From Halostagnicola sp. A-GB9-2 (GTDB lineage: Archaea; Halobacteriota; Halobacteria; Halobacteriales; Natrialbaceae): 64,000 nucleotides of DNA. The first letter of the stretch is position 1. Each line of letters opens with the position of its first letter. The stretch lies in assembly GCF_030068615.1 (NCBI RefSeq), contig NZ_JASJOC010000011.1, positions 1 through 64,000 of the forward strand. Direction: 5' to 3'. Shown piece by piece: positions 1-9,571 of the stretch. The notes below the pieces were generated by a model. It worked only from the letters and a program-made list of their open reading frames with translations. It had not been told where the DNA came from and did not search any database. The translations under genes were made by a program, and so were the position numbers.

Positions 1-987
1 TGGCGCGGTGTACTTCGAGGTCGCCATCTGCTCGCCGATGGTTTTTCTTACCCCGCTGTAGGGGATCCGATCGCCGGGGCGATCCCGATCGGGTTCGTCG
101 GGTGTTGGCTCGGTCCGGCTCGTCTCGGTCGATGGCGACGTCTCTCGCTGTACGTATTGCTGTACATCGTCGGGGGTAACGAACGGCTCACCGTCGCGCC
201 GTTCGCTCGCCGGTACGTCGTCGAGAGAAACGCCCTCCTCGCGGGCGAGTTGACGGGTCGCCGGCATCGCCAGCGTTCGATCTCGACCGGCGGCCTCGAC
301 TCGCTCGGTTGGAACCGAAGCGGACTCACCGGTTACGCGGTGGGGGGTAGACGAGTCCGATTCCTGCTCGGCTGGGTCATCCTGCTTGACCGGCTCGGCC
401 TCTGTCATATCCGAACCAGGTTGAGACACAGAACCGGGCTGAGAAATCGTCTCTTCCGTCTCCGCGTGTCCATCCGCGACGGCGTACACGTCAGATTCGG
501 CGAGACGTCTGTCCGTTGCACCCGCCTGTCGCTGCACCGCGGACAGTTCGACCCCTAGTTCTCGAGCGAGGGCCCGGACGCTCGGCGGAGCGAACACGCG
601 TCCATCGGGAACCGACGAATCGGAATTGCCACCAGCGTCGGTGACCGCGGCCGCTCCGGCTTCGTTGGTCGGTTCAGACGACGTCCCGTCGCCGGCGGAC
701 GAGGCCGCCTCCGCCGACCCTTCTGCGTCGTCGGCGAGGGACGAATCATCGACATCGAACACGACGAACACTTCGTCGACCTCGATTATCTCGCCTTCCT
801 CTGCCCGTTGCTCCGCAATGACACCGTCGTACGAGGAGGGGATTTCTACCAGCGCCTTATCCGTCTCCACTTCGGCGATGGGTTGATCCTCTCGGACCTG
901 ATCGCCGGGTTCGACAAGCCACGTCACGAGTTCACCCTCGGCGACACCTTCGCCGACGTCAGGGAGTTCAAACTCCTTTCTAACCAT
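1..987 (-). CDS. 2-oxoacid dehydrogenase E2 component (dihydrolipoamide acyltransferase), 3' end outside window
   Basis: Carries acyl groups on lipoyl-lysine between E1 and E3 in a pyruvate/branched-chain-type 2-oxoacid dehydrogenase complex in the cytoplasm. I translated 329 codons in one open frame from ATG at 987 to base 1. Residues 1-80 form a lipoyl domain with ETDKA (lipoylated Lys44). Residues 131-170 and 237-279 both look like E1/E3-binding peripheral subunit domains (APPSVRALARELGV and AMPATRQLAREEGV), separated by acidic Ser/Gln/Pro-rich linkers. The catalytic acyltransferase domain begins at about residue 307 (RIPYSGVRKTIGEQM) and runs off the window. A TATA-like ctatac at 1015-1020 lies about 30 bases upstream. 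No E1 gene precedes it here; the neighbour is an IclR regulator. The exact substrate is not decided by the sequence. Confidence 0.93.
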   Translation of the reverse strand, partial: MVRKEFELPDVGEGVAEGELVTWLVEPGDQVREDQPIAEVETDKALVEIPSSYDGVIAEQRAEEGEIIEVDEVFVVFDVDDSSLADDAEGSAEAASSAGDGTSSEPTNEAGAAAVTDAGGNSDSSVPDGRVFAPPSVRALARELGVELSAVQRQAGATDRRLAESDVYAVADGHAETEETISQPGSVSQPGSDMTEAEPVKQDDPAEQESDSSTPHRVTGESASVPTERVEAAGRDRTLAMPATRQLAREEGVSLDDVPASERRDGEPFVTPDDVQQYVQRETSPSTETSRTEPTPDEPDRDRPGDRIPYSGVRKTIGEQMATSKYTAP

Positions 988-1403
988 GCGTGATATCATC
1001 TCTCGTGTAGAGGACTATACGCTCTTCGGTGAATCACACGCGCTTCGGTTACTGGACCGTTCCCCGACCGATCGAGATGGGAACGGGCTGGTAAACCGGG
1101 TCAGCGGTGGATCAATACCGATGTGTTCGACAGAGGAAGACAGCGTATCGATAATAGAACACAAAAGAAGAGAGGGAGAGACTACTAAATTAGCGGCAGA
1201 ACGGGGACGAGACTGAACGACTCGGTTGAAAGAAGGGGTTCAGGCCCGTATTAGCCATTACAGTTGTAGCGTTGTGAGTCCAGGGTAATTCGATCGTCGT
1301 CGACGAGTCGACACCGCCGACCACGTGAGAGCGAGACTGTCCGATAGTATGACCAAGGTGTTCGGCTCTGGGAAACGGGAGGTTGGGCCGATACTCGAGT
1401 TCC
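988..1403. other. Intergenic region between E2 gene and IclR regulator
   Basis: About 416 bases with no convincing gene. It holds the probable promoter of the E2 gene (TATA-like element at 1015-1020 on the minus strand). Short open frames here have no recognisable family and lack the acidic bias of the neighbours. Confidence 0.5.
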
Positions 1404-2162
1404 TTACGAAAAGACGAACTGAAGTTCGATGACGTTCGCAACTTCTTCGACCGCTTCGCACAACTCCCCCTTCCGAGGATCGGTCGCAAATCGGCTAACG
1501 GGACCAGAAACGCTAATCGATCCGATCGCATGCTCGTCGACAACGATCGGAGCTGAAATACAGAAGAGTCCGTTGATCGTCTCCTGGCGGTCGAAAGAGA
1601 GGCCGCGGTCGCGAATATCCTCGAGTTCCGAAAAGAGCTCCTCGCGCGACGTTATCGTCTGTTCGGTCAGCTTTGGGAGCCCGTGACGATCGATGATCGT
1701 TTCGACTTCCGATTTCGGTCTATGGGCGAGGATTGCCTTGCCAGTCGCGGTTGCGTGGATATAGTTTTTCTCACCGGCAGACATGTAAACATCGGGCGAA
1801 TCCTTGGGGTTCGTCGCGTACAGACACGTTCCCATACCGTCCTCCTCGATAACGAGGTTCGACGACTCTCCCGTTTCGTGGGCGAGTTCGTCGACGTGCT
1901 GTTTGGCCATACGGTAGAGTCTGAATCGTTCCTGAATGGACGAACCGATGCTCAAAAACTTACAGCTCAACCGATACTCGTCCCCGTCGCGAATGAGATA
2001 GCCCTCCTCGGCGAGCGTCACCAGATGCGTATGTACCGTGCTCTTCGAAACCGAGACGTTACGGGCAATTTCCGACACGCCGGCCGGCTCGAGATCGCTA
2101 ATCGTCTCGATGATCTCGAGCGTTCGCTGAACTGCGTGTATTTTCTTCGTATCGTTAGCCAT
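1404..2162 (-). CDS. IclR family transcriptional regulator
   Basis: 252 residues, the usual length of the family. An N-terminal winged helix-turn-helix (about residues 8-70, with VSEIARNVSVSKSTVHTHLVTLAEEGYL) is followed by a C-terminal effector-binding domain (about 75-250) containing the typical HATATGKAILAH and ISAPIVVDEHAIGSISVSGP segments. The ATG at 2162 begins a protein that enters the HTH directly. It lies between the E2 gene and a YjiH-type membrane protein, all on the minus strand, so it may control one or both; the effector cannot be told from sequence. IclR proteins in haloarchaea often control catabolic or sugar genes. Confidence 0.93.
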   Translation of the reverse strand: MANDTKKIHAVQRTLEIIETISDLEPAGVSEIARNVSVSKSTVHTHLVTLAEEGYLIRDGDEYRLSCKFLSIGSSIQERFRLYRMAKQHVDELAHETGESSNLVIEEDGMGTCLYATNPKDSPDVYMSAGEKNYIHATATGKAILAHRPKSEVETIIDRHGLPKLTEQTITSREELFSELEDIRDRGLSFDRQETINGLFCISAPIVVDEHAIGSISVSGPVSRFATDPRKGELCEAVEEVANVIELQFVFS

Positions 2163-2280
2163 TATCAGACAAACGTTCTCCGCTGTATAACATCTTTCCC
2201 TCCGATTCGGCCAAACGGCGTTCCGGCGGGATCGATCGAAGCGTCGAAACCGAAAAAACAGGGTGAAGACGAATCGGTCC

Positions 2281-3741
2281 TCAGAGCATTCCGAGTGCGG
2301 CCGCGCCGTGAGTCAGGGCGGCGGCGACGGGAATGAGGACGATCGTTCGCTGGACGAACAGGACGAACAGATCGCGGAACCGGATCGGAATGTCGTCGAA
2401 CATATCGACCATCATCGGCGCCGACGCGGCGAAGAAGATCGCCTGCGAGCTGACGACGATCACGATGAACACCTGCGTGATTGTTTCGGCACCGACGACG
2501 AGCGTCGCCGCGATGAACATCTCCGCGCCGCCGATAATGATCGCCGAAGCGGCCAGTTGCGGGTCAGGAATACCAAACGCGGTCATCACCGGGATTAGCG
2601 GGATCGCGATGAGTTCGAAGAAAGCCGTGTACTCGTTGAGCAGAACGACACCCATCCCGATGGAGAGAATCGTTCCGAGCATCATCGCGGTGAGTTTCAT
2701 TCCGTCGATGAGCCCGACGACAGCGGCCCGCGTGATAGATGATCCTTGTTCGGCCGTTTTGACCGCTTCGTTGAACGCGAAGCGGAAGTAATCCGGGACG
2801 CTACCCGTGAACACCGGTTCCGGATCCGGTTCGGCGATGAACTCGTCCGGAATCGTCGATAGCGGCGGAACGCGCACGAGAATTGCGGCGGTGATCAGCA
2901 CGCTGAGCAAGTAAAGCGCAACGACGACGGGGAACACGTGGAGAATCCCCAACACGGCGGCGATGGCACCGACGGTACCGAGGTTTGCTGTCGCAAAGCA
3001 ACTACAGATGACGAACACTTCTCGCTTGTTGTATCCCCCGCGGTCGAAGACGTTTCGCGTCAAGTAGTACCCGATACTGAACGAACCCAGCCAGGATGCT
3101 GAGCCGTCTAAGGCCGCTCGCCCGGGGAGGTTAAACGCCGGTTTCATGATCGGCTGTGCGAGCGTGCCGACGAACTGAAGACCGCCGAGTTCGGCGAGCA
3201 GGTTGACGAAAATTGCACCGATCGGAATAACGAGAGCGATCGTCAGCAACAATGCCCCCCAGACGACACCCGAGGTAGCATCGCTGAGAAGCCACTCCGG
3301 ACCGAATCGGAAGAGAATCGGAATCGCAACGACGATACCGAATACTCGGAGCGCCCAGAAGAGGTTAGAAGTCTTCCAGTAGTCCAACTCGAGTCGATCG
3401 ACGGTCGCCTGGTCCAGGGAGATAATACCCTGATAGTGAGCCATCGAGATGGTTGTAAAGAGGCCACCGGCCGCGATCAACAGGAAGGTAAACACCTCGA
3501 CGGGGTAGAGCGCCGCGTCCTGAATAATGGTGACGACCACATCGAGTGGGATCGTCGTTTGACCGTCCCATTCCATCGGAAAGAGGAAAAAGAACGCCCC
3601 GATCGTAAACGCGGCGATGAACTTCGCCGTCGGTCGAAACCGTTTTTTGATAAGATCTATATCTTCGATCGTCTTGCTCTCAGGATCGACAGATTCCTCA
3701 GAGATGTGATCGTCATCTTCCCAAGCATTACTACCGAACAT
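2281..3741 (-). CDS. YjiH family membrane protein (nucleoside-recognition/Gate domain)
   Basis: 486 residues with a charged N-terminus (about 1-40) and roughly ten hydrophobic segments. Two Gate-like halves are visible: one around IGAIFVNLLAELGGLQFVGTLAQPIMKPAFNLPGRAALD, the other near the C-terminus with IPLIPVMTAFGIP and GGAEMFIAATLVVGAETITQVF. This matches the YjiH/Gate family of putative transporters, whose substrate is unknown. The ATG at 3741 is preceded by an AT-rich TATA-like tract (about 3766-3773) roughly 25-30 bases upstream. It ends 118 bases before the IclR gene starts on the same strand, so the two might be read together. Confidence 0.82.
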   Translation of the reverse strand: MFGSNAWEDDDHISEESVDPESKTIEDIDLIKKRFRPTAKFIAAFTIGAFFFLFPMEWDGQTTIPLDVVVTIIQDAALYPVEVFTFLLIAAGGLFTTISMAHYQGIISLDQATVDRLELDYWKTSNLFWALRVFGIVVAIPILFRFGPEWLLSDATSGVVWGALLLTIALVIPIGAIFVNLLAELGGLQFVGTLAQPIMKPAFNLPGRAALDGSASWLGSFSIGYYLTRNVFDRGGYNKREVFVICSCFATANLGTVGAIAAVLGILHVFPVVVALYLLSVLITAAILVRVPPLSTIPDEFIAEPDPEPVFTGSVPDYFRFAFNEAVKTAEQGSSITRAAVVGLIDGMKLTAMMLGTILSIGMGVVLLNEYTAFFELIAIPLIPVMTAFGIPDPQLAASAIIIGGAEMFIAATLVVGAETITQVFIVIVVSSQAIFFAASAPMMVDMFDDIPIRFRDLFVLFVQRTIVLIPVAAALTHGAAALGML

Positions 3742-4553
3742 AGAACGAGAATATCACACACACATAATAAAATTATCGATTATAGACGATGATGGTCGAT
3801 ATCGGTATCGAAAACGGACCGCCGAGATAGCCCGCATCTGTATACGAACGCTGGACCAGCAGGGTCGAAAGCGTCTCCAGGGATGTCACCGATAGATGGT
3901 GTTCGAAGGTACCATTCTCCATGTGAAGAATAGCATGACAGTAGACCACATTTAAATACTAAATTATTACATAGAACGATATTCCGAGCCAAATAAATTA
4001 GTTCGGCCTCTTTAGTCCGAATCATCGATAGATATGGACCCACCACATCGATATTGATATGATCATCCGATATAAACCTCATTCCATTACATATGGTCGA
4101 ATTGCACGGTTATTCATTTAGGAGCGTAAAATGTGCCAATTGAATCCAACGTTTCGTTCGCCGACCATTGCCGTTACATCTATATGGTTGTAATTTCGAG
4201 AGAGACTGGTGAGGATACCGAATCCGTCCGACTACGAGCGTTCGTTCAGTTAGTCGGATCGGATGCAAACTGTCCGCCGACTTCGATCGCATTCACAACC
4301 GCACACGCAGTTGACCGTGAAATTCGGCGAGTTCCCACTCGGTCTCGAGTCGGTGTTCAGGGCTGGTGATCAGAAAACGTATCCCTTCAACAGAGAAGAC
4401 AATCATAGTCGCTATACTCTCATGTATCGAAGAACAAAGGGTCTAAAGTAACGCGTTTGGATTTTACGACACCCAATATTGTTCCAGATTGCCTAACCAG
4501 TGGTCAATTTAGATATGATATAGATTTACAATAGCTGAGAACAATACGGGCAC
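3742..4553. other. AT-rich divergent intergenic region
   Basis: About 810 bases between the minus-strand YjiH-like gene and the plus-strand acyl-CoA dehydrogenase gene. It is much more AT-rich than the flanks and must hold both promoters. Open frames at 3780-4082 (minus) and 4133-4369 (plus) have no family resemblance and non-haloarchaeal composition, so I do not call them genes. Confidence 0.5.
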
Positions 4554-5804
4554 ATGGAGTACCACGACTCCGACAAGGCGAAAGCGGTCGCGGGCCGAGT
4601 AGAGTCGTTCATGGAGGAGGTTGTCCTTCCGCGTGAACGAGAAGCGCTCGCGACCGGTGAGACGATTACGACGGACGAACTCGAGGAGCTCTGGGAGCAA
4701 GCGAAGGACCGAGACCTGTTCGCGCCGCAGGTTCCCGAAGAGTACGGCGGCCAGGGCCTGGACTTTCAGGATATGCTTCCGTCGTTCGAACAGGTCGGGC
4801 GCTCGCTCATTGGCGCACACGCGATCAGGGCGAACGCGCCCCAGGAGGGAAACATGCACACGCTCGAGATGGTCGGTACGGAAGAGCAAAAAGAGGAGTG
4901 GCTCCGACCGCTCGTAGAGGGCGACATTTCCTCGGCGTTCTCGATGACCGAGCCGATGCAAGGTGGCGGATCGGATCCGAAGATGCTTCAGACGACCGCG
5001 ATCCGTGACGGAGATGAGTGGGTCGTCAACGGGCACAAGTGGTGGACCTCCGACGGCCTCGAGGCCGACTTTTTCTTGGTGATGGCACGAACCGATCTGG
5101 ACGCCCATCCCTACGAAGGAACGTCCATCATCCTCGTTCCCGCGGACGCGGACGGCGTCAACATCGTCCGTAACGTGCCCCACCTCGGGGGCCACGGCAT
5201 CACCGAACGGGAGGGCGGCCACGCCGAGATCAAATACGAAAACGTCCGAGTCCCCGTCGAGAATACGATTGGGAAGGAGAACAACGGGTTCCAGATCGCA
5301 CAGATGCGACTGGGCGGGGGACGGCTCACCCACTGCATGCGCTACTCCGGAATGGCACAACGATCCCTCGAGATCGCGAAAGCCTATCTCAGCGAGCGCG
5401 AAGCGTTCGGAACAGCTCTCGAGGACAAACAGGCGCTTCGGCATCGGATCGCCGACGCGGAAACGCGACTGCACGCGGCCCGAACGATGGTCCGACACGC
5501 CGCGCGGGAGCTCGACCGGAGCGACGCGCGCATCGAGGTTTCGATGGCCAAGATGTTCACGGCGAACGTAACGAACGACAGTATCGACCTCGCGCTCCAA
5601 TGTTGTGGCGGAAACGGTATCGGCAAGGATCTGCCGCTGGCGTACTTCTACGAACACGTTCGCTCGTTCCGGATCGTCGACGGTGCCGACGAGGTCCACC
5701 GCCGATCGATCGCCCGTCACGCGTTCGAGGACATCGACGAGAACGAACTCGAGAACGTCCTGCGTTTCGACGAAGACCGTCGTATCGACGCGCTTGAGGA
5801 CTGA
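4554..5804 (+). CDS. Acyl-CoA dehydrogenase family protein (ACAD10/11-like)
   Basis: FAD-dependent alpha,beta-dehydrogenation of an acyl-CoA. 416 residues, full length. The N-terminal helical domain carries FAPQVPEEYGGQGL. The middle beta domain carries the flavin-contacting FSMTEP (129-134) and VNGHKWWTSDG. The C-terminal helical domain carries REAFGTALEDKQALRHRIAD and CCGGNGIGKDLPLAYFYEHVRSFRIVDGADEVH. In the last motif an Asp stands where medium-chain enzymes have the catalytic Glu, as I recall for the ACAD10/11 branch. It sits with a convergent thiolase and a MaoC hydratase, which supports a role in degradation of a fatty acid or other CoA ester. Chain length is not predictable. Confidence 0.93.
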   Translation: MEYHDSDKAKAVAGRVESFMEEVVLPREREALATGETITTDELEELWEQAKDRDLFAPQVPEEYGGQGLDFQDMLPSFEQVGRSLIGAHAIRANAPQEGNMHTLEMVGTEEQKEEWLRPLVEGDISSAFSMTEPMQGGGSDPKMLQTTAIRDGDEWVVNGHKWWTSDGLEADFFLVMARTDLDAHPYEGTSIILVPADADGVNIVRNVPHLGGHGITEREGGHAEIKYENVRVPVENTIGKENNGFQIAQMRLGGGRLTHCMRYSGMAQRSLEIAKAYLSEREAFGTALEDKQALRHRIADAETRLHAARTMVRHAARELDRSDARIEVSMAKMFTANVTNDSIDLALQCCGGNGIGKDLPLAYFYEHVRSFRIVDGADEVHRRSIARHAFEDIDENELENVLRFDEDRRIDALED

Positions 5805-5867
5805 ATTCAAGAAACAGGAGAAGCCGTTTTTCGTCTCCGCGGTAGATCGTCGGTGATCGTCGCCGAG

Positions 5868-7061
5868 CTACACCCGCTCGATGATCGTTGCGACGCCCTG
5901 TCCGAATCCGATACACATCGTCGACAGCGCGGTGTCTTTCCCCGTGCGCTCGAGTTCGTGGACCAGTTTGGTCAGCAACATCGCACCCGTCGCACCGAGC
6001 GGATGTCCGTGGGCGATCGCACCGCCGTTGACGTTGACGTCCTCCCAGGAAACGCCGGTCTCCTCGAGCCAGGCGGCGACGACGGATGCGAACGCCTCGT
6101 TGACCTCGAACAGGTCGATATCAGCGAGATCCATGTCGGCGCTCTCGAGGACTTCCTCGGTCGCGGGAATCGGACCCGTGAGCATCGTCACCGGATCGAC
6201 GCCGACGACTTCGGTCTGGACGATTCGAGCCATCGGCTCCCAGCCGTGTGCCGCCGCGGCCTCCTCGCTCGCGATCAGCAACGCCGAGGAGCCGTCGACG
6301 ATCCCGGAGGAGTTTCCGGGATGGTGGACGCCGTTTCCGTCCTCGCGGAAGGAAAGCGGAAGGGTCGAGAGGGTCTCGAGGTCGGTGTCCGGACGCGGGT
6401 GTTCGTCCTGCTCGACGACGGCAGTCTTGGGAATCGTCTCTTCGCTCCGACGGGCGTCCGAGCCGCTTACCTCGCCCTCGAGTTCGACTTCGACGGGAAC
6501 GATCTGGTCGTCGTAGTACCCGTTCTCCCAGGCGCTCGCCCATCGCTGTTGGGAGTCAACCGCGAGTTCGTCGACCTCGCGCCGTGTCAGGCCGTACTCC
6601 TCGGCGATGCGCTCTGCGCCCTCGCCCTGAGTCGTCAGTTCGTCGAAGTACTCGAAGTAGGTTTCGGAGACGCCGCTCCCGTCCGATCCCATCGGCACGC
6701 GAGTCATGTGCTCGACGCCGCCAGCGACGAGCACGTCGTGCTGGCCGGCCATGACGTTCGCCGCGGCGAAGTTGGCCGCCTGCTGACCGGAGCCACACAT
6801 CCGGTTGAGCTGGACGCCGGGGACGATATCGCCCCATCCGGCGACCATCGGCGCGACCCGACCGATATTGAATCCCTGCTCGTCGACGGGCGTGACACAA
6901 CCGTAGATGACGTCCTCGACGGTTTCCGGCGAAAAATCGTTGCGTTCCTCGAGCGCCTCGAGTGGTTTCGCCGCCAAATCCTGCGGATGCATCTCACTGA
7001 ACGAGCCGTCCCGTTTCCCGAAGGGGGTTCGAACGGCGTCGACGATAACTGCGGATTTCAT
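5868..7061 (-). CDS. Thiolase (acetyl-CoA C-acyltransferase)
   Basis: Cleaves 3-ketoacyl-CoA with CoA, or the reverse. Starting at ATG 7061 (MKSAVIVDAVRTPFGKR) the protein has 397 residues, normal for thiolases; a GTG five codons upstream (7076) is possible but adds only non-conserved residues. Active-site features are all present: nucleophilic Cys89 in NRMCGSGQQ, NEAFA near the C-terminal half, His in GGAIAHGHPLGATG and the second Cys in STMCIGFGQG. It is convergent with the acyl-CoA dehydrogenase and divergent from the MaoC-domain gene, so the three probably serve one beta-oxidation-type route. Confidence 0.95.
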   Translation of the reverse strand: MKSAVIVDAVRTPFGKRDGSFSEMHPQDLAAKPLEALEERNDFSPETVEDVIYGCVTPVDEQGFNIGRVAPMVAGWGDIVPGVQLNRMCGSGQQAANFAAANVMAGQHDVLVAGGVEHMTRVPMGSDGSGVSETYFEYFDELTTQGEGAERIAEEYGLTRREVDELAVDSQQRWASAWENGYYDDQIVPVEVELEGEVSGSDARRSEETIPKTAVVEQDEHPRPDTDLETLSTLPLSFREDGNGVHHPGNSSGIVDGSSALLIASEEAAAAHGWEPMARIVQTEVVGVDPVTMLTGPIPATEEVLESADMDLADIDLFEVNEAFASVVAAWLEETGVSWEDVNVNGGAIAHGHPLGATGAMLLTKLVHELERTGKDTALSTMCIGFGQGVATIIERV

Positions 7062-7344
7062 GGGTTCACAGGACACTACTCTGGGGAGCGTGATAGTAGT
7101 TGTGTATCACTCTATTTCTGGAAACCGGGGTGAAAAATGCGTAAACTCCGCCGTGGGGCTCGAGCCAGGAGTATATCGGAGCAGATCGATAGGAGAGGAC
7201 CGAGTCGAGATTAGCACACGTAGTATTATCTGTCTCGTCGCGAAACAGTGGTAGAAATGAAGGGATCACGACCGGCCGACGAACCGGGTTTGACGACGAT
7301 GGGAGACGGGCGGACATCACAAGCGACAGAGTTCGGGTGTACAC

Positions 7345-8406
7345 ATGCCAACTAAAGCGCTTTCGGAACTCGAGGAGTTGGTCGGTGACTCGCGGGTCAC
7401 CGTCGAAGGGTTTCAGATAGAAGCCGGCAAAGTCGCGGAGTTCGCTCGAGCGGTCACGGATCCGAACCCCGTCTTCCGGTCGACGAAAGCCGCAACGCAG
7501 AACGGACACGAGAGGATTCCCGCGCCGCCGACGTACACTCGAGTCGGGAACTTCCCGCGGTACGCGCCCGATGGCGTCGAGGGTCACGGATTTGACCTCG
7601 GATTTCGTCCCGAATACATTCTTCACGGCGAACACGTCTACGAGTACGAACGGCCTGCTTTCGTCGGCGACATCCTCACGGGAACGACGACGCTGACGAA
7701 TCTCTACGAGCGAGACGGTGACCGGGCAGGAACGATGACCTTCGCAATTCTCGAAACGGCGTATCGGGATCAGCACGGCGAGCTCGTACTCACCGAACGA
7801 GCGACGGTTATCGAATCCGACGGTGCAGTGGATACGGAGACCGATAGGACAGCAGAGACAAGCGCGGAAACCGACGACTCGTCCGACTCGTCAAACGAGT
7901 ATCCTCGCGGCGAGACCCTCGCAACCTCCAATAGTAGTGGTGAACGCGTGCGGACGCGCGAGGGAGACGACACAGTAACGAGACCGGAAATCGAATCGGT
8001 AGCAGAACTCGAGGTGGGCGAGGATGTCCCGACGGTCGCCGTCGAGGACATCGAACGGCAGGATTTCGTCCGCTACGCCGGTGCCAGCGGGGATTTCAAT
8101 CCGATCCACTACGACGAACCGTACGCTCGAGCGGCCGGGAACGAGACGGTCTTCGGACAGGGAATGTTCGCGGCCGGAATCTCCTCGCGAGTCGTCACCG
8201 ACTGGTTCGGGATCAGTGCGCTCGAGTCGTTCGGCGTCCGGTTCCAGTCGCAGTTGTTCCCGGGTGAAACCGTCACTGCAGGCGGAACGGTCACCGAAAT
8301 CGATCGAAACAAGGACGTGGTCGAGACGGTACTCGAGGCCACCACCGAAACCGGCAAAACGTTGCTCACCGGGACGGCAACCGCGACGCTTTCGGGTGAC
8401 GACTGA
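7345..8406 (+). CDS. MaoC-like double hot-dog dehydratase/hydratase
   Basis: 353 residues with two hot-dog halves. Residues about 1-150 resemble the FAS1-type/MaoC N-terminal dehydratase domain (PAPPTYTRVGNF, HGEHVYEYERPAFVGD). An acidic Ser/Thr-rich linker (about 155-220) follows. Residues about 225-352 are a MaoC domain with the hydratase-2 motif YAGASGDFNPIHYD (244-257), whose Asp and His are the catalytic pair. Expected reaction: hydration of enoyl-CoA or dehydration of (R)-3-hydroxyacyl-CoA. It is divergent from the thiolase across a 283-base promoter region and followed by a strong hairpin at 8429-8464. Confidence 0.88.
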   Translation: MPTKALSELEELVGDSRVTVEGFQIEAGKVAEFARAVTDPNPVFRSTKAATQNGHERIPAPPTYTRVGNFPRYAPDGVEGHGFDLGFRPEYILHGEHVYEYERPAFVGDILTGTTTLTNLYERDGDRAGTMTFAILETAYRDQHGELVLTERATVIESDGAVDTETDRTAETSAETDDSSDSSNEYPRGETLATSNSSGERVRTREGDDTVTRPEIESVAELEVGEDVPTVAVEDIERQDFVRYAGASGDFNPIHYDEPYARAAGNETVFGQGMFAAGISSRVVTDWFGISALESFGVRFQSQLFPGETVTAGGTVTEIDRNKDVVETVLEATTETGKTLLTGTATATLSGDD

Positions 8407-8428
8407 TACGGTCTGCTGTAACGGTTTA

Positions 8429-8464
8429 CCGGAGCAACCGTAGGACAGCTCGCGGTTGCTCCGG
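8429..8464 (+). terminator. Perfect 12-bp stem-loop after the MaoC gene
   Basis: Bases 8429-8440 (ccggagcaaccg) are exactly complementary in reverse to 8453-8464, with a 12-base loop. It begins 23 bases after the MaoC stop codon. A role as terminator or mRNA 3' stabiliser is inferred from position; there is no long T tract directly after it. Confidence 0.5.
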
Positions 8465-8554
8465 AAATGACTTACAACATCCGTATGAAACGAGTCAGAA
8501 CATCTCGTAGTACACAATTATTATAAGAGATGCGGTGATACGCGAAGACGAACG

Positions 8555-8833
8555 ATGACAAAACCAGACACCGAAGACATCCGAGAGCAGTTGGTTGACG
8601 CGTTCGAGGATGCCAACTATCCCGTCTCGAACCCGATGGAACTCTTACCTGCGCTACCGAACGGACCCGCAACGACGTTCGAATCCGGCGATTTCTCGAT
8701 GTCGGTGATGGACCTTCGAAACGCCGCCCAGGGCACCGACGACACGGAGGATCGATTCCCGTACGAAACGCCCGAATCGCTCGCAGACGATATCGTGGAA
8801 GGGTTGCAAGATGCGGATAAACTTCCGAAATAA
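8555..8833 (+). CDS. MTH865-like small protein (copy 1)
   Basis: 92 residues. It matches the MTH865 family (a small helical protein of known structure but unknown function from Methanothermobacter) in the conserved block NPMELLPALPNGPATTFESGDFSM, followed by an acidic stretch and FPYETPESLADDIVEGL. A paralogue lies at 13636-13887. A stretch of AT-rich sequence upstream (about 8520) could be its promoter. No function is known to me. Confidence 0.85.
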   Translation: MTKPDTEDIREQLVDAFEDANYPVSNPMELLPALPNGPATTFESGDFSMSVMDLRNAAQGTDDTEDRFPYETPESLADDIVEGLQDADKLPK

Positions 8834-9571
8834 TCGGCGATCGTAGCTGTCCCGTCAGTTCGTTCGAAGGCGGATCGTCGACGTACTCGAGGCGACACTG
8901 GTGAAATCGATGTCCTCGTCAACGACGTTGGGTTAGTCGACGTCCGCAACATATAAGATAATACATTTAATACGAAACATACTATTTCTTATATTTTCAT
9001 GAGGGACGAAGAGGGTAGTTATGAGGAATTAGAATCACCAAATAGAATCTTTTGTACACCATTTGTATTGTACAATATGAGCAATATTACATGAGCGGTT
9101 CCGCTGACTCGATCGGTTGAATGAAAGCGTGATCTGTCGTTTAGCTATATTATCCCACCAGCTATGTGAACACAATATTTCAAACATCTACTCTAGAGAG
9201 CCAATTGGACATATTTGAGAGCATAAACCACAACTTGTGAAGATATTAGCAGATTTAGATAGAGAAGTTCAATTATATAGCCGAGTCGTAAGTACTCCAG
9301 TAATCCGTAGTAGGTGACTGAACTGATGGATAGCAATATTGTGATATTAGTAGAGGATCAATACCCAGATGTCGAGACTAACCAACCGACGAACAAGAAC
9401 CCGTGAGTTATTCAGGGGGAGTTTTTCTCAAATTGGCACATATACCATTATAAATACATTAGCGCAAATATATTATATAGCTAGATAATTGGTACTACGG
9501 TGTACTATCTATTTGTCGTCTGATAATTGACACTGTCTCCCATCGGCTGGAACGATAAACAAAGCCGGTAG
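8834..9571. other. Long AT-rich intergenic region
   Basis: About 740 bases with no complete gene. From about 8945 to 9520 it is strikingly AT-rich compared with the flanking genes, suggesting foreign or decaying DNA. A very short possible remnant of a short-chain dehydrogenase is entered separately at 8903-8956. Confidence 0.5.
8903..8956 (+). pseudogene. Possible short-chain dehydrogenase remnant
   Basis: Seventeen codons read EIDVLVNDVGLVDVRNI and then stop. This resembles the IDVLVNNAG core of short-chain dehydrogenases, but nothing before or after it matches the family. Weak; chance resemblance is quite possible. Confidence 0.2.

Noticed and set aside
3780-4082. 100-codon minus-strand ORF
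   Set aside because: Low-GC, non-acidic product without any family resemblance; in a promoter region.
4509-5810. 433-codon minus-strand frame over the acyl-CoA dehydrogenase gene
   Set aside because: Exact antisense of a gene with clear family motifs; long antisense frames are common in GC-rich haloarchaeal genes.
5853-7133. 426-codon plus-strand frame over the thiolase gene
   Set aside because: Antisense shadow; the minus-strand product has all thiolase active-site motifs.
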